Both the position numbers and the translations under genes were made by a program. 64,000 nucleotides of DNA. It comes from Corallococcus coralloides DSM 2259. GTDB taxonomy: Bacteria; Myxococcota; Myxococcia; Myxococcales; Myxococcaceae. Shown in pieces: positions 10,140 through 18,043 of the stretch. Positions within the stretch are counted from its first letter, which is position 1. Each line of letters begins with the position of its first letter. The notes under the pieces were generated by a model. The model searched no databases, was not told the origin of the DNA, and saw only the letters and a program-made list of their open reading frames with translations. The DNA is taken from the NCBI RefSeq assembly GCF_000255295.1, contig NC_017030.1, positions 6,546,328-6,610,327 on the forward strand, written 5' to 3'.

Positions 10140-10565
10140 ATGGGTATCAGCAAGGGCAGTGCGCAGTGGAACGGCGGGTTCAAGGACGGCAAGGGCTCCA
10201 TGAAGCCCGGTCATGCCGCGGAGGTCCTCTTCTCGGTCGGCACCCGCTTCGAGGGACAGCAGGGCAGCAACCCGGAGGAGCTCATCGGCGCGGCGCTCTC
10301 CGGCTGCTTCTCCATGGCCCTGTCCGTGGGACTGGAGAAGGCGGGCCTGAAGCCCACGCGCATCCAGACGAACGCGGACGTGCACCTGGACAAGCAGGGT
10401 GACGGCTTCGCCATCACCACCATCGACCTCGTCACCGAGGCCACCATCCCCGGCGCCAACGACGCCCAGTTCCAGAAGATCGCCGAGGAGACCAAGAAGG
10501 GCTGCCCCGTCTCCAAGGCGCTCGGCGGCGTGAACATCACGCTGAAGGCGAAGCTCGCGACCTGA
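10140..10565 (+). CDS. OsmC-family peroxiredoxin
   Basis: The 141-residue protein starts at ATG 10140 after a GGGGAGAC site. It carries the two conserved redox cysteines of OsmC: GCFSMALS near residue 60 and KKGCPVSKAL near 125, with the typical NPEELIGAALSGCF lead-in and GADAQ-like central helix. OsmC proteins reduce organic hydroperoxides with the first Cys as peroxidatic residue. It is cytoplasmic and acts on oxidative stress. It stands alone, 180 bases after the methyltransferase gene and convergent with a small lipoprotein gene. Confidence 0.92.
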   Translation: MGISKGSAQWNGGFKDGKGSMKPGHAAEVLFSVGTRFEGQQGSNPEELIGAALSGCFSMALSVGLEKAGLKPTRIQTNADVHLDKQGDGFAITTIDLVTEATIPGANDAQFQKIAEETKKGCPVSKALGGVNITLKAKLAT

Positions 10566-10583
10566 CGGACCTCGGGCCGGCCT

Positions 10584-10829
10584 TCAGCCGCCGGCGCACG
10601 CGTCGCGGCAGTCCTGCCGGCACGCGACGACCTCGGGCGTGTTGCCCACGCAGGTCGCGTAGCACTGGCTCAGGCACGGCGTGAGCTCATGCTCCGTCGT
10701 GCCGGGCTCTTCCCCGGCCGGGTCCTGCGCCTCGAACGGAGGGTCTTCCGCCGGAGGGGCATCCGCGGGGCCACAGGCCGCCAGGAGGCATCCCGCCGTG
10801 GCCAGGGCCATCATCCATTTCCGCCGCAT
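10584..10829 (-). CDS. Small Cys-rich lipoprotein
   Basis: An 81-residue exported protein reads leftward from ATG 10829. The signal peptide ends with lipobox LAAC at about residue 19. The acidic middle is followed by a C-terminal cluster of six cysteines in the pattern CLSQCYATC...CRQDCRDAC, which could form a disulfide-bonded helical hairpin. No function is recognised. It diverges from the ECF sigma factor gene with only about 50 bases between starts, so the two may share a regulatory region. Confidence 0.7.
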   Translation of the reverse strand: MRRKWMMALATAGCLLAACGPADAPPAEDPPFEAQDPAGEEPGTTEHELTPCLSQCYATCVGNTPEVVACRQDCRDACAGG

Positions 10830-10880
10830 GTGCCACCCCTCCTGCTGGACGGTGAAGACTTCACTCTAGCCGCGAAAGCC

Positions 10881-11510
10881 GTGGAAGAATCCGCGCCCGT
10901 GGCCGATTCGCCCACCAGGAGGTCTTCTGCGCAGGTGGGTGAGACGGACGATGTCACGGACGCGGTTCGGCGCGCGACGCGGGGGGAGTCGTCCGCCTTC
11001 AGCGAGCTATACCGTCGTACCCGCCCCTTGGTGGCCCGGCTGGTCGCGGGTTTCGGCACATTGGATCCCGACGAGGCGGAAGACGTCCTCCAAGAATCCT
11101 ACGTGCGGGCGTTTCGGGGGTTGCCCCAGCTGAAGTCGGCGGGGGCCTTCACCCCGTGGTTGTTGACCATCGCGCGCAACCGGGCGCGCACGCGGCTGGA
11201 GCGCCGCAACCTGCTCCATCGGATGGAGGAGGAACTGGCGGACCCGACGCCGGAGACAGTGCCTGCCCTGCCTCCCACGCTCCAGGTGGAGCGGGACATC
11301 GAGGTGGTGCGGCAGCTCATCGCGGAGCTGCCCGAAGGCGAGGAGAAGAAGACCGTGCAGCTCTTCTACATCGAGGGTCAGCTCTCCGCGCGGGAGATCG
11401 CCGAGAAGCTCGGCGTGGGAAAGAGCACGGTCACCATGCGGCTGGAGCGGTTTCGCGGGCGCATCAAGCGCGAGCTCCTCCTGCGGGTGCTCGCCGGACG
11501 GTGGGATTGA
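10881..11510 (+). CDS. ECF-type RNA polymerase sigma factor
   Basis: The protein of about 209 residues has sigma region 2 (SSAFSELYRRTRPLVARLVAGFGTLDPDEAEDVLQESYVRAFRGLPQL and the W-L-TIARN helix) and region 4 (KKTVQLFYIEGQLSAREIAEKLGVGKSTVTMRLERFRGRIKREL). GTG at 10881 is taken as start; GTG 10899 is an alternative. It is followed after 4 bases by an anti-sigma-like gene and then by the caspase gene, so it probably controls this operon and its own promoter. Confidence 0.9.
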   Translation: MEESAPVADSPTRRSSAQVGETDDVTDAVRRATRGESSAFSELYRRTRPLVARLVAGFGTLDPDEAEDVLQESYVRAFRGLPQLKSAGAFTPWLLTIARNRARTRLERRNLLHRMEEELADPTPETVPALPPTLQVERDIEVVRQLIAELPEGEEKKTVQLFYIEGQLSAREIAEKLGVGKSTVTMRLERFRGRIKRELLLRVLAGRWD

Positions 11511-11514
11511 AGCC

Positions 11515-12300
11515 ATGAGACACCTGGATGCCACCGCGATGGCCGAGCTCGCCGGGCGCGACCCCGCCGCCGTCGCCTGGTTCCGTGAGCACCTGGCCTC
11601 GCCCTGCGAGGTCTGTGAGACGTTCCTCGCCACACACGCGGATCCGCTCGATGGGCGGACGGACGCGCTGCTCCTGGCGCTCGCGCCCACGAGGAAGGCC
11701 GAAGCGGAAGTCGTCCCGCTGCGCTCCCCTCCCCGCGCCCGCCGCTTCGCCCCGCCGTCAGGCCGCTACCTGGGATGGATGGCCGGCGCGATCGCGGCCT
11801 CCTTGCTGATGGTGGTGCTGGTGCCTCTGGTGAAGGGGCCCGCGCGAGGTGCCAGCGAGTGGACCGGTGAGAAGGGCCCGGGCCGCATCTCCCTGGAGCT
11901 GGCCGTGGTCGCGCGGAGCACCGACGGCGTCCTGCGCCGGCTGGACTCCGGGGCGGACGTCACCAGCGACGAGGTGCTGCTCCTGCGCTACCACGCCACG
12001 GAGTCCGGCACCGCGCTGCTCTACCAGCAGCAGGAGCAGCAGGCGCCGGAGCTGCTTGGCCGCTTCCCCCTGACGGCGGGCACCCACGACCTGGAGGGCC
12101 CGGACGGCCTCGCGGGCGTGAGCCTGGAGTCGGACGAGGGCCGGCTGTCGCTGGCGCTGGTGGCCTTCGCTCCCGGTGAGCCCGCCTCGGAGCAGGACGC
12201 ACTCGCCGCGCTCGCCGCGGACGGCAGCCCGGATGCACGCCCGGGGACCGTGGTGAGGTTCGACGTGCGGGTCCAATCCGGTCAGACTCTGGCCCCGTGA
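11515..12300 (+). CDS. Probable anti-sigma factor, single-pass membrane protein
   Basis: The 261-residue protein starts 4 bases after the sigma gene. The N-terminal cytoplasmic part has a His-x3-Cys-x2-Cys arrangement (HLASPCEVC, residues about 26-34) like zinc anti-sigma domains. A transmembrane helix lies at about 85-105 (WMAGAIAASLLMVVLVPLV). The remainder is a periplasmic beta-rich domain with repeated Leu/Glu-rich strands, resembling DUF4384-like sensor regions. Position directly after an ECF sigma factor supports an anti-sigma role. Its stop codon overlaps the GTG start of the caspase gene. Confidence 0.7.
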   Translation: MRHLDATAMAELAGRDPAAVAWFREHLASPCEVCETFLATHADPLDGRTDALLLALAPTRKAEAEVVPLRSPPRARRFAPPSGRYLGWMAGAIAASLLMVVLVPLVKGPARGASEWTGEKGPGRISLELAVVARSTDGVLRRLDSGADVTSDEVLLLRYHATESGTALLYQQQEQQAPELLGRFPLTAGTHDLEGPDGLAGVSLESDEGRLSLALVAFAPGEPASEQDALAALAADGSPDARPGTVVRFDVRVQSGQTLAP

Positions 12301-13943
12301 GGCGCCTCCTTCCCCTGCTGCTCGTCCTCCTCTCCGCCTGCGCGGGTCCGTCCGCCACGGCCGGAGACAAGGGCGGGCTCGTGCCGCTGCGGCTCGACGC
12401 CGCGGACCTGTCACGTGCATACACGCCCCGGCGGCTCGCGCTGCTCGTGGGCGTGTCATCCTTCGATGATCCGCAGTGGCGCGCCCTGCGCTTCTCTTCC
12501 AAGGACGCCAGCGACCTGGCCGCGGCGCTGAAGGACCCCGCGCGAGGCCACTTCGACCAGGTGCGCGTCCTCACGCGCCCGGAGGAGACGACCCGCGACG
12601 CCATCCTCGCGGCGCTCCGGCAGCTGCGGCGTGAAGCCACCCGGCCCGACGACGTGGTGATGGTGTACCTGTCCGCGCACGGCACGCTCGCGCGCGACGG
12701 CCGCGGGGAGCTCACGCGCTACCTCGTCACGCGAGACGCGTCCTACCGCGCCATTCCGCAGACGGCGCTCTCCATGGACGCGCTGAAGGCGGAGTTCGAA
12801 CAGCTGCCCAGCCGCAGGCGCCTGCTGGTGTTGGCCACCTGCCACAGCGGCAGCGGCAAGTCGCTGCTGCCCCACGAGCTGGAAGTGGAGCTCGCGGGCA
12901 TCAAGTCCGGCTTCTACGCGCGGCCGCTGGAAGAGTCCTCCCGGGCCTCCATGGTGTTCGCCGCCAGCGACTGGGGCGAGACGGCGCGCGAGGACGAGGG
13001 CCTGCGCAACGACATCTACACGTACTTCCTCATCGAGGGCCTGGGCGGCGCGGCGGACCGCAACGCGGACGGCGCCGTCACCGCCACGGAGGCGCACGAC
13101 TATTCGCGCCGCCGCACCTTCACCTTCACGGAGGGACGCCAGCGGCCGTCCGCCGAAATCATGGAGGTGGGCGCGGATCCGGTCATCCTCGCCGGCCGCA
13201 TCGACCGCACGGGCCAGCCGGAGCTCTTCTCCTACAACCCGCGCCTGGACGGCTTCCTGCTCAAGGTGGACGGAGAGCCGCGCCTGGAGCTGCCGGGAGG
13301 CGCGGCGGTGGGCCCGGGCAAGCGCACGGTGGAGCTCACCAAGGGCGACGCCGTCCTCGTGCGGCGCGAAGTGGACGTGGCCCGGGGCGAGCGCCTGCCG
13401 CTGGAGCGCCTGCTGTCGGACGCCATCCCGCGCCGCGCGCTGTCGCTCGTGGGCGGGATGATGTCCTTCGCGGACGGCAGGAGCCGGCGCGAGCTCTTGC
13501 CCGCGGCGCCCCAGGTGGGCGTGGTGCTGCGGCTGGAGGACCTGCCGCTCCAGGACCTGGGCCTGATGCTGGACCTGGGGCTGGGACGTGGGCGCCAGAA
13601 GCTCCAGGTGGCGCCCGGCAGCGAGGTGCCCTTCGGCTACACCACGTTCACGCTGGGCGCGGCGGTGCCGTACCTGTGGCGCTGGGAGCGCCTGACGCTG
13701 TTCGCGGGCCCGCGTGTGGCCGCGCTGTACCTGGGCAGGTCTTTCGATGTGGAGGCCTATTCGGGAGGCCAGCGCTACTTCACCGTCAGCCCCGGTGTGG
13801 TGGGCGGACTGGCGTGGCGCCTGGGGGAGCGGTTGGAGCTCACCGCCCAGGGTCACGGGATGCTGACGTACGTGGTGGTGGACGGGCAGGGACAGGCCGT
13901 GGGCTTCATCGGCGGAAACGCCGGCGTGGGGTACCGCTTCTGA
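12297..13943 (+). CDS. Caspase-family lipoprotein protease with C-terminal beta-barrel-like domain
   Basis: The start GTG at 12297 overlaps the preceding TGA (GTGA). The 548-residue product has a lipoprotein signal (LLPLLLVLLSAC), a C14 caspase-like domain with catalytic His128 (VYLSAHGT) and Cys182 (VLATCHSGSG), and an EF-hand-like loop at about 254-266 (DRNADGAVTATEA). A PEGA-like beta region (about 300-370) leads into a C-terminal part, from about 390, of alternating strands ending in GGNAGVGYRF, as in outer-membrane barrels. This combination points to an envelope-located ortho- or metacaspase. Caspase-like proteases cleave after basic or acidic residues; specificity here is unknown. Expression under the linked ECF sigma factor is likely. 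Confidence 0.82.
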   Translation: MRRLLPLLLVLLSACAGPSATAGDKGGLVPLRLDAADLSRAYTPRRLALLVGVSSFDDPQWRALRFSSKDASDLAAALKDPARGHFDQVRVLTRPEETTRDAILAALRQLRREATRPDDVVMVYLSAHGTLARDGRGELTRYLVTRDASYRAIPQTALSMDALKAEFEQLPSRRRLLVLATCHSGSGKSLLPHELEVELAGIKSGFYARPLEESSRASMVFAASDWGETAREDEGLRNDIYTYFLIEGLGGAADRNADGAVTATEAHDYSRRRTFTFTEGRQRPSAEIMEVGADPVILAGRIDRTGQPELFSYNPRLDGFLLKVDGEPRLELPGGAAVGPGKRTVELTKGDAVLVRREVDVARGERLPLERLLSDAIPRRALSLVGGMMSFADGRSRRELLPAAPQVGVVLRLEDLPLQDLGLMLDLGLGRGRQKLQVAPGSEVPFGYTTFTLGAAVPYLWRWERLTLFAGPRVAALYLGRSFDVEAYSGGQRYFTVSPGVVGGLAWRLGERLELTAQGHGMLTYVVVDGQGQAVGFIGGNAGVGYRF

Positions 13944-14620
13944 TGCGCCGCCAATGCCTGTTCCTGACGCTGTCGTCGCTCGGCCTCCTGGGCCTGGGCG
14001 CGTGCGGAAGCCTGGACAACGAGCCCTTCCGCGCGGGCACCGTGCGCGGCCGGCTCACGGAGTTCGACCCCGCCGTCGCGCTGGTGTCCGTGGTCGGCGC
14101 GCCCGGCGTGCGCAGCGGCGTGGACGCGCAGGGTCGCTTCACGCTGGAGGACGTGCCCGCCGGCCCGGCGGAGCTCTTCATCCTGGCCACCGCGGACAAG
14201 GCCGAGCGCGTGACGCTCACCGTGCAGGGAGGCCAGTCCGTGGACGTCCCGGACGTCTCGCCGCGCGCCGCCGGCACCTTCTTCGTGAAGCTCCATGTCC
14301 GGGGCAGCCGGAAGGTGACGGACGCGAAGGCCTCCGTGGACGGCACGCCCATCGAAGCTTCCGGGTTTGATGACAAGGACCCCGCCCGCCTGGGGCCGCT
14401 GCCGGAGGGCTGCTACGGCGTGAGCATCTCCGCGCCCGGCTTCAGCTCCACCTCCGCCCAGGACTGCGTGGACGAGGGCAAGCAGACGGTCTTGAACGTG
14501 GAGCTCGTCCCCGAGGGCTCCTCCGGCGAGGAGCGCTGCGCGTTGGCGGGCTGTGGCGGTGGTGACAGCCATTCCGCGCTGGATGGCCGCGGCGTGAAAC
14601 GCCCTGAAGACAGCCATTGA
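13943..14620 (+). CDS. Lipoprotein with carboxypeptidase-regulatory-like domain
   Basis: ATG at 13943 overlaps the caspase stop (TGATG), so it is the fourth gene of the sigma-led operon. The 225-residue protein has a lipobox LGAC and a small beta-sandwich with GVDAQGRFTLEDVPAGPAELFILA, a carboxypeptidase D regulatory-like repeat common in exported proteins. A second beta domain (DAKASVDGTPIEASGFDDKDPARLGPLPEGCYGVSISAPGF) resembles PEGA-type repeats. It may be a surface-structural or binding partner of the caspase barrel. The last 25 residues are Gly/Cys/Ser-rich. Confidence 0.75.
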   Translation: MRRQCLFLTLSSLGLLGLGACGSLDNEPFRAGTVRGRLTEFDPAVALVSVVGAPGVRSGVDAQGRFTLEDVPAGPAELFILATADKAERVTLTVQGGQSVDVPDVSPRAAGTFFVKLHVRGSRKVTDAKASVDGTPIEASGFDDKDPARLGPLPEGCYGVSISAPGFSSTSAQDCVDEGKQTVLNVELVPEGSSGEERCALAGCGGGDSHSALDGRGVKRPEDSH

Positions 14621-14819
14621 AAATCGTCGCAGGTTCGCGATGGTTTCCGCTGTGAAGAGAGCTTTCCGCAAAGCCACACATATCCAGACCGTCCGTCGCC
14701 TCACACTTCGCCGCCCGTCTGGAGTTGTGGCCACCTCGCGAGCACCCGGGTCTTCCTGACAACGAGGCACTCCGCTCCCCAAGCGGCCCCCCACCGCCTC
14801 GTTTCACAGGAGGATGACC

Positions 14820-15314
14820 ATGCGTATCCCGACCGCTCGCTCTTCCGCGGCATGGATGGTGTTGTGCGCGACGATGCTGTCCCTGGGCTGCGGAGGCCCC
14901 ACGGAGGTGGAGGATCCGTCGCTCGCCACGGGCGATGACAACCTGGGGGGCGCCGCCGGAGAAGCGCCCGCCGCGGATGGCGGCACCGAGCCCGGTGGCC
15001 TTGGCCGCGTCACCATCTGCCACATTCCGCCCGGCAATCCCGCCAACGCGCACTCCATCACGGTGGGCCTGCCCGCGGTGGCCGCGCACCTGCGCCATGG
15101 CGACACGCTGGGCGCGTGCGAAGGCGAAACGCCCACGGATGGCGGCACCAGCGAGCCCGACGCGGGCACGACCGACGGCGGCTCGGGCGGCGACATCGAC
15201 GCCGGTCCCCAGTGCATCCCCGAAGGCAACGAGTGCTCCCTCGAGGATGGCCAGGAGAACTGCTGCGATTCGCTGTCGTGCCAGGAAGGCCGCTGCTGGC
15301 CGGTCATCGGCTGA
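14820..15314 (+). CDS. Cys-rich lipoprotein with a CHIPPGNP motif and a knottin-like tail
   Basis: AGGAGG at about 14808 places the likely start at ATG 14820 rather than 14814. The 164-residue product has a lipobox LGCG near residue 25, an acidic Gly-rich linker, then VTICHIPPGNPANAHSITVG and VAAHLRHGDTLGAC, a motif found in many exported bacterial proteins. A Gly/Asp/Thr-rich linker leads to a C-terminal domain with six cysteines in the order C-C-CC-C-C (CIPEGNECSLEDGQENCC...CQEGRC), typical of inhibitor-cystine-knot folds. It is probably a cell-surface protein. No enzyme function is visible. The preceding 199 bases hold no other gene. Confidence 0.75.
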   Translation: MRIPTARSSAAWMVLCATMLSLGCGGPTEVEDPSLATGDDNLGGAAGEAPAADGGTEPGGLGRVTICHIPPGNPANAHSITVGLPAVAAHLRHGDTLGACEGETPTDGGTSEPDAGTTDGGSGGDIDAGPQCIPEGNECSLEDGQENCCDSLSCQEGRCWPVIG

Positions 15315-15389
15315 ACAAGCGCTGTGGCCGGTCCGGACGTGGGCAGGTCTTCTGCCCCGTTCATCCCTGATTCCAACAAAGGCTGACCC

Positions 15390-16319
15390 ATGAAGACCCT
15401 GCGACACCTGACCTCCACCCTGCTGATGGCCACGGGACTCCTGTTCCTCGCGGCCTGCGGCGACAGCAACGCCCGCGTCACCCTGAAGCTGACCGACGCC
15501 CCGGGCGACGGCATCGAGAAGGCCGTGGTGACCATCTCGAAGGTCTACCTGAAGGGCAGCGTGGACAAAGACGAGGGCGGCAAGGGAGACGTGGTGCTCC
15601 TGAGCGAGCCCGTCACCACCGACCTGCTCACGCTGGCCAACGACACCGCGGACCTGGTGAAGGACGCGGAGGTTCCGGCGGGCACGTACAAGGAGCTGCG
15701 CTTCGTCATCACCGGTGGCTACATCCAGGTGAAGCAGGACGGCGTCAGCCGCATCTTCGCCACCTCCGCCAACTACGAGGGCCTGCCCGAAGGGGCCCAG
15801 GTGGACGGCGACCTGCACATGCCGAGCGCCAGCAGCTCCGGCCTCAAGGTGAAGTTCGACAAGGACGCGGACGTCACCATCACCAGCGATGACGACCAGA
15901 AGGTCATCCTGGTGGACTTCGACGTGGCGCAGAGCTTCGGCAAGGAGGCCGGCAACTCCGGCAAGTGGGTCATGCGTCCCGTCATCAAGGGCGCGGACCT
16001 GGAGTTCTCCGGCAACGTGGAGGTGACGCTGGAGGCGGGCAGCGTGTCCCTGCCCCTGGGCATCACGCAGCTGGGCAGCTTCTCCGCGGTGCTCATCAAC
16101 GCCGACGGCAGCCGCGAGACGCTGGCCTTCAGCGCCAGCACGGGCACCACCTACGTGGCGGACTTCAAGTACCTGCTGCCCGGCACCTACCAGGTGGATC
16201 TGGTGGGGCCGGAGGGCGTGTCCTTCACCACGGACATCACGCGCCCGGCGACCGCGACGGTCAGCTCGGGCGCGGAGTCCGACGTGCACTTCGTGCTGAC
16301 GTCCTTCGACGTCGAGTAG
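15390..16319 (+). CDS. DUF4382 lipoprotein
   Basis: The 309-residue protein has a lipoprotein signal with lipobox LAAC at about residue 20, then the DUF4382 domain: ARVTLKLTDAPGDGIEKAVVTISKVYLKG, the LLTLANDTADLVKDAEVPAGTYKELRFVI stretch, and IQVKQDG. The second half is a beta-sandwich with PGTYQVDLVGPEGVSFTTDI. DUF4382 proteins are exported and of unknown function. It follows the Cys-rich lipoprotein by 75 bases and may share its transcript. It converges on yceI with only 13 bases between stops. Confidence 0.82.
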   Translation: MKTLRHLTSTLLMATGLLFLAACGDSNARVTLKLTDAPGDGIEKAVVTISKVYLKGSVDKDEGGKGDVVLLSEPVTTDLLTLANDTADLVKDAEVPAGTYKELRFVITGGYIQVKQDGVSRIFATSANYEGLPEGAQVDGDLHMPSASSSGLKVKFDKDADVTITSDDDQKVILVDFDVAQSFGKEAGNSGKWVMRPVIKGADLEFSGNVEVTLEAGSVSLPLGITQLGSFSAVLINADGSRETLAFSASTGTTYVADFKYLLPGTYQVDLVGPEGVSFTTDITRPATATVSSGAESDVHFVLTSFDVE

Positions 16320-16332
16320 TCCCTTTCGGGGT

Positions 16333-16878
16333 TCAGGCCGCCTTCTCGCCCTGCGCCTGGGCGGCCTGGACCTCGAGGGCGATTTCAATCTTCTCGCCCA
16401 CCAGCACGCCGCCCGCCTCCAGGGCCTGGTTCCACGTCAGGCCGAAGTCGCTGCGGTTGATGGACGTCTTGGCCTCGAACGCGGCCTTGGTGTTGCCCCA
16501 CGGGTCCTTGGCGATGCCCAGCTGCTCGGCCTCCAGGACGACCTCGCGGCTGATGCCGCGGATGGACAGCTGGCCCGTCACCTTCAGGTGCTTGCCGGAG
16601 GGCTCCACCTTCGTGCTCTGGAAGGTGATGGCCGGGAACTTCTCCACGTCGAAGAAGTCCGGCGAGCGCAGGTGGTTGTCGCGCTGATCCACGCCGGTGC
16701 TGATGCTCGCCGCCTCGATGGAGACGGACACCGCCGAGGCAGAGGGGTTCGCGTCATCCAGGGTGAGGGTGCCGCCGAACTTCGTGAAGCTGCCGCGCAC
16801 CTTCGCCACGACCATGTGGCGGACGCTGAAGTGGATGCCCGTGTGCGTGGTGTCGATGTTCCAGGACGTGGTGGCCAT
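16333..16878 (-). CDS. YceI-family protein
   Basis: Read leftward from ATG 16878, the 181-residue protein has the YceI lipocalin-like fold: WNIDTTHTGIHFSVRHMVVAKVRGSFTKFGGTLTLDD, DQRDNHLRSPDFFDVEKFPAITFQSTKVE and the C-terminal DFGLTWNQALEAGGVLVGEKIEIALEVQA. YceI proteins bind isoprenoids or amphiphiles and often link to redox stress. No signal peptide is present, so this member is cytoplasmic. It is divergent from the LysR gene at 17030. A GTTCC-N6-GGAAC palindrome lies in the gap, which makes it a likely target of that regulator. Confidence 0.88.
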   Translation of the reverse strand: MATTSWNIDTTHTGIHFSVRHMVVAKVRGSFTKFGGTLTLDDANPSASAVSVSIEAASISTGVDQRDNHLRSPDFFDVEKFPAITFQSTKVEPSGKHLKVTGQLSIRGISREVVLEAEQLGIAKDPWGNTKAAFEAKTSINRSDFGLTWNQALEAGGVLVGEKIEIALEVQAAQAQGEKAA

Positions 16879-16982
16879 GGTCGTCTTCCTTGTCGTGAGC
16901 GCCGCGGCAGCGGCGGTGTGTTTCAACGAGGCGTAAGGTAGCGGCCCCCCACGTTCCGGATTAGACGGGACGGACAGGAAGC

Positions 16983-17004
16983 ACTGTTCCACGGCTGGAA
17001 CAGT
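16983..17004. promoter_or_regulatory. Palindromic candidate operator between yceI and lysR
   Basis: A perfect inverted repeat, ACTGTTCCA, spacer CGGC, TGGAACAGT, lies 26 bases before the LysR start and about 105 bases before the divergent YceI start. The core GTTCC-N6-GGAAC recurs at 17952, ahead of the pirin gene. Placement and sharing suggest the binding site of the LysR-type regulator. Confidence 0.6.
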
Positions 17005-17029
17005 CCTCTTCCCGCACGAGGCAAGGGCC

Positions 17030-17935
17030 ATGGACCTCAACGAACTCCTCGTCTTCGCCCGGGTGGTCCAGGCGGGCAGCTTCACGGCGGCGGCGAAGGC
17101 GCTGCGCATGCCCAAGTCCACCGTGAGCCGCAAGGTGTCCGAGCTGGAGGAGCGCGTGGGAGCGCAGCTGCTCCAGCGCACCACGCGCACGCTGCACCTG
17201 ACGGAAGTGGGCCGCGCGTACTACGCGCACTGCGAGCGCATCGTCGCGGAAGCGGAGGCCGCGGAGCTGGCGGTGACGCGCCTGCAGGCGGGGCCACAAG
17301 GCCTGCTGCGCGTGACGACGCCCCTGTCCGTGCATTTCCTCGCGCCCCTGGTGGCGCGCTTCATGGAGCAGTACCCGGACGTGCAGGTGGAGCTGCTCTG
17401 CACGGACCGCGCGGTGGACCTGATGGAGGAGGGCTTCGACCTGGCGGTGCGCGCCGGCCGGCTGCCGGACTCGTCGCTGATGGCACGGCGGCTGGGGGAC
17501 ATCGAGTGGCTCGTGGTGGCTTCGCCCGGGTATCTCCAGGCACGGGGTGCACCGAAGACGCCTGCGGACCTGGCGAAGCACGACTGCCTCTTCTTCGGCA
17601 AGACGGTGCAGGGAAACGTCTGGACGCTGCATGCGGGCGGGCGCTCCGTCGACGTGAAGGTCTCCGGGCGGCTGGTGGTGAACGAGCCGGACATGCTGCG
17701 CGCGGTGACGACGTTGGGCGCCGGGGTGGCGCTCATCCCGGGCCAGCAATGCATCGAGGACCTGGCGTCCGGGAGGCTCCAGCGCGTGCTGCCGGACTGG
17801 AGCTCCACGGGCGCGCCGGTGCACGCCGTCTACCCGCCCACGCGCCACCACGTGCCCAAGGTGATGGCCTTCGTGGAGGTGCTGCGCGAGCACTGGCCCC
17901 AGAACCACGAAGCACTCAAGCGGGCGAAGCGCTGA
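17030..17935 (+). CDS. LysR-family transcriptional regulator
   Basis: The 301-residue protein starts MDLNELLVFARVVQAGSFTAAAKALRMPKSTVSRKVSELEERVGAQLLQRTTRTLHLTEVG, a textbook LysR winged-helix domain. The effector domain (about 90-295) contains GLLRVTTPLSVHFLAPLVARFMEQYPDVQVELLCTDRAVDLMEEGFDLAVRAG, as in the CrgA/YhjC-like subgroup. These proteins bind palindromes next to divergent genes. Here that would be yceI upstream and pirin downstream, each accompanied by a GTTCC-N6-GGAAC palindrome. LysR-pirin-YceI sets usually answer electrophile or redox signals; the ligand is not evident. Confidence 0.9.
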   Translation: MDLNELLVFARVVQAGSFTAAAKALRMPKSTVSRKVSELEERVGAQLLQRTTRTLHLTEVGRAYYAHCERIVAEAEAAELAVTRLQAGPQGLLRVTTPLSVHFLAPLVARFMEQYPDVQVELLCTDRAVDLMEEGFDLAVRAGRLPDSSLMARRLGDIEWLVVASPGYLQARGAPKTPADLAKHDCLFFGKTVQGNVWTLHAGGRSVDVKVSGRLVVNEPDMLRAVTTLGAGVALIPGQQCIEDLASGRLQRVLPDWSSTGAPVHAVYPPTRHHVPKVMAFVEVLREHWPQNHEALKRAKR

Positions 17936-17951
17936 GACAGTGCCGGCGTTT

Positions 17952-17969
17952 CGTTCCGCGGATGGAACG
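17952..17969. promoter_or_regulatory. Second GTTCC-N6-GGAAC palindrome, upstream of the pirin gene
   Basis: CGTTCC, six bases, GGAACG form an 18-base inverted repeat located 75 bases ahead of the pirin start. It shares the GTTCC-N6-GGAAC core with the site at 16983, so the LysR regulator probably acts on pirin as well. Confidence 0.55.
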
Positions 17970-18043
17970 ATGTGTCCCGAGGTTCGTGTCTGGCCAGGTG
18001 GCGTTCGGAAGCGCATGTTGTGTCTCGAAAGGAAGCACACACC

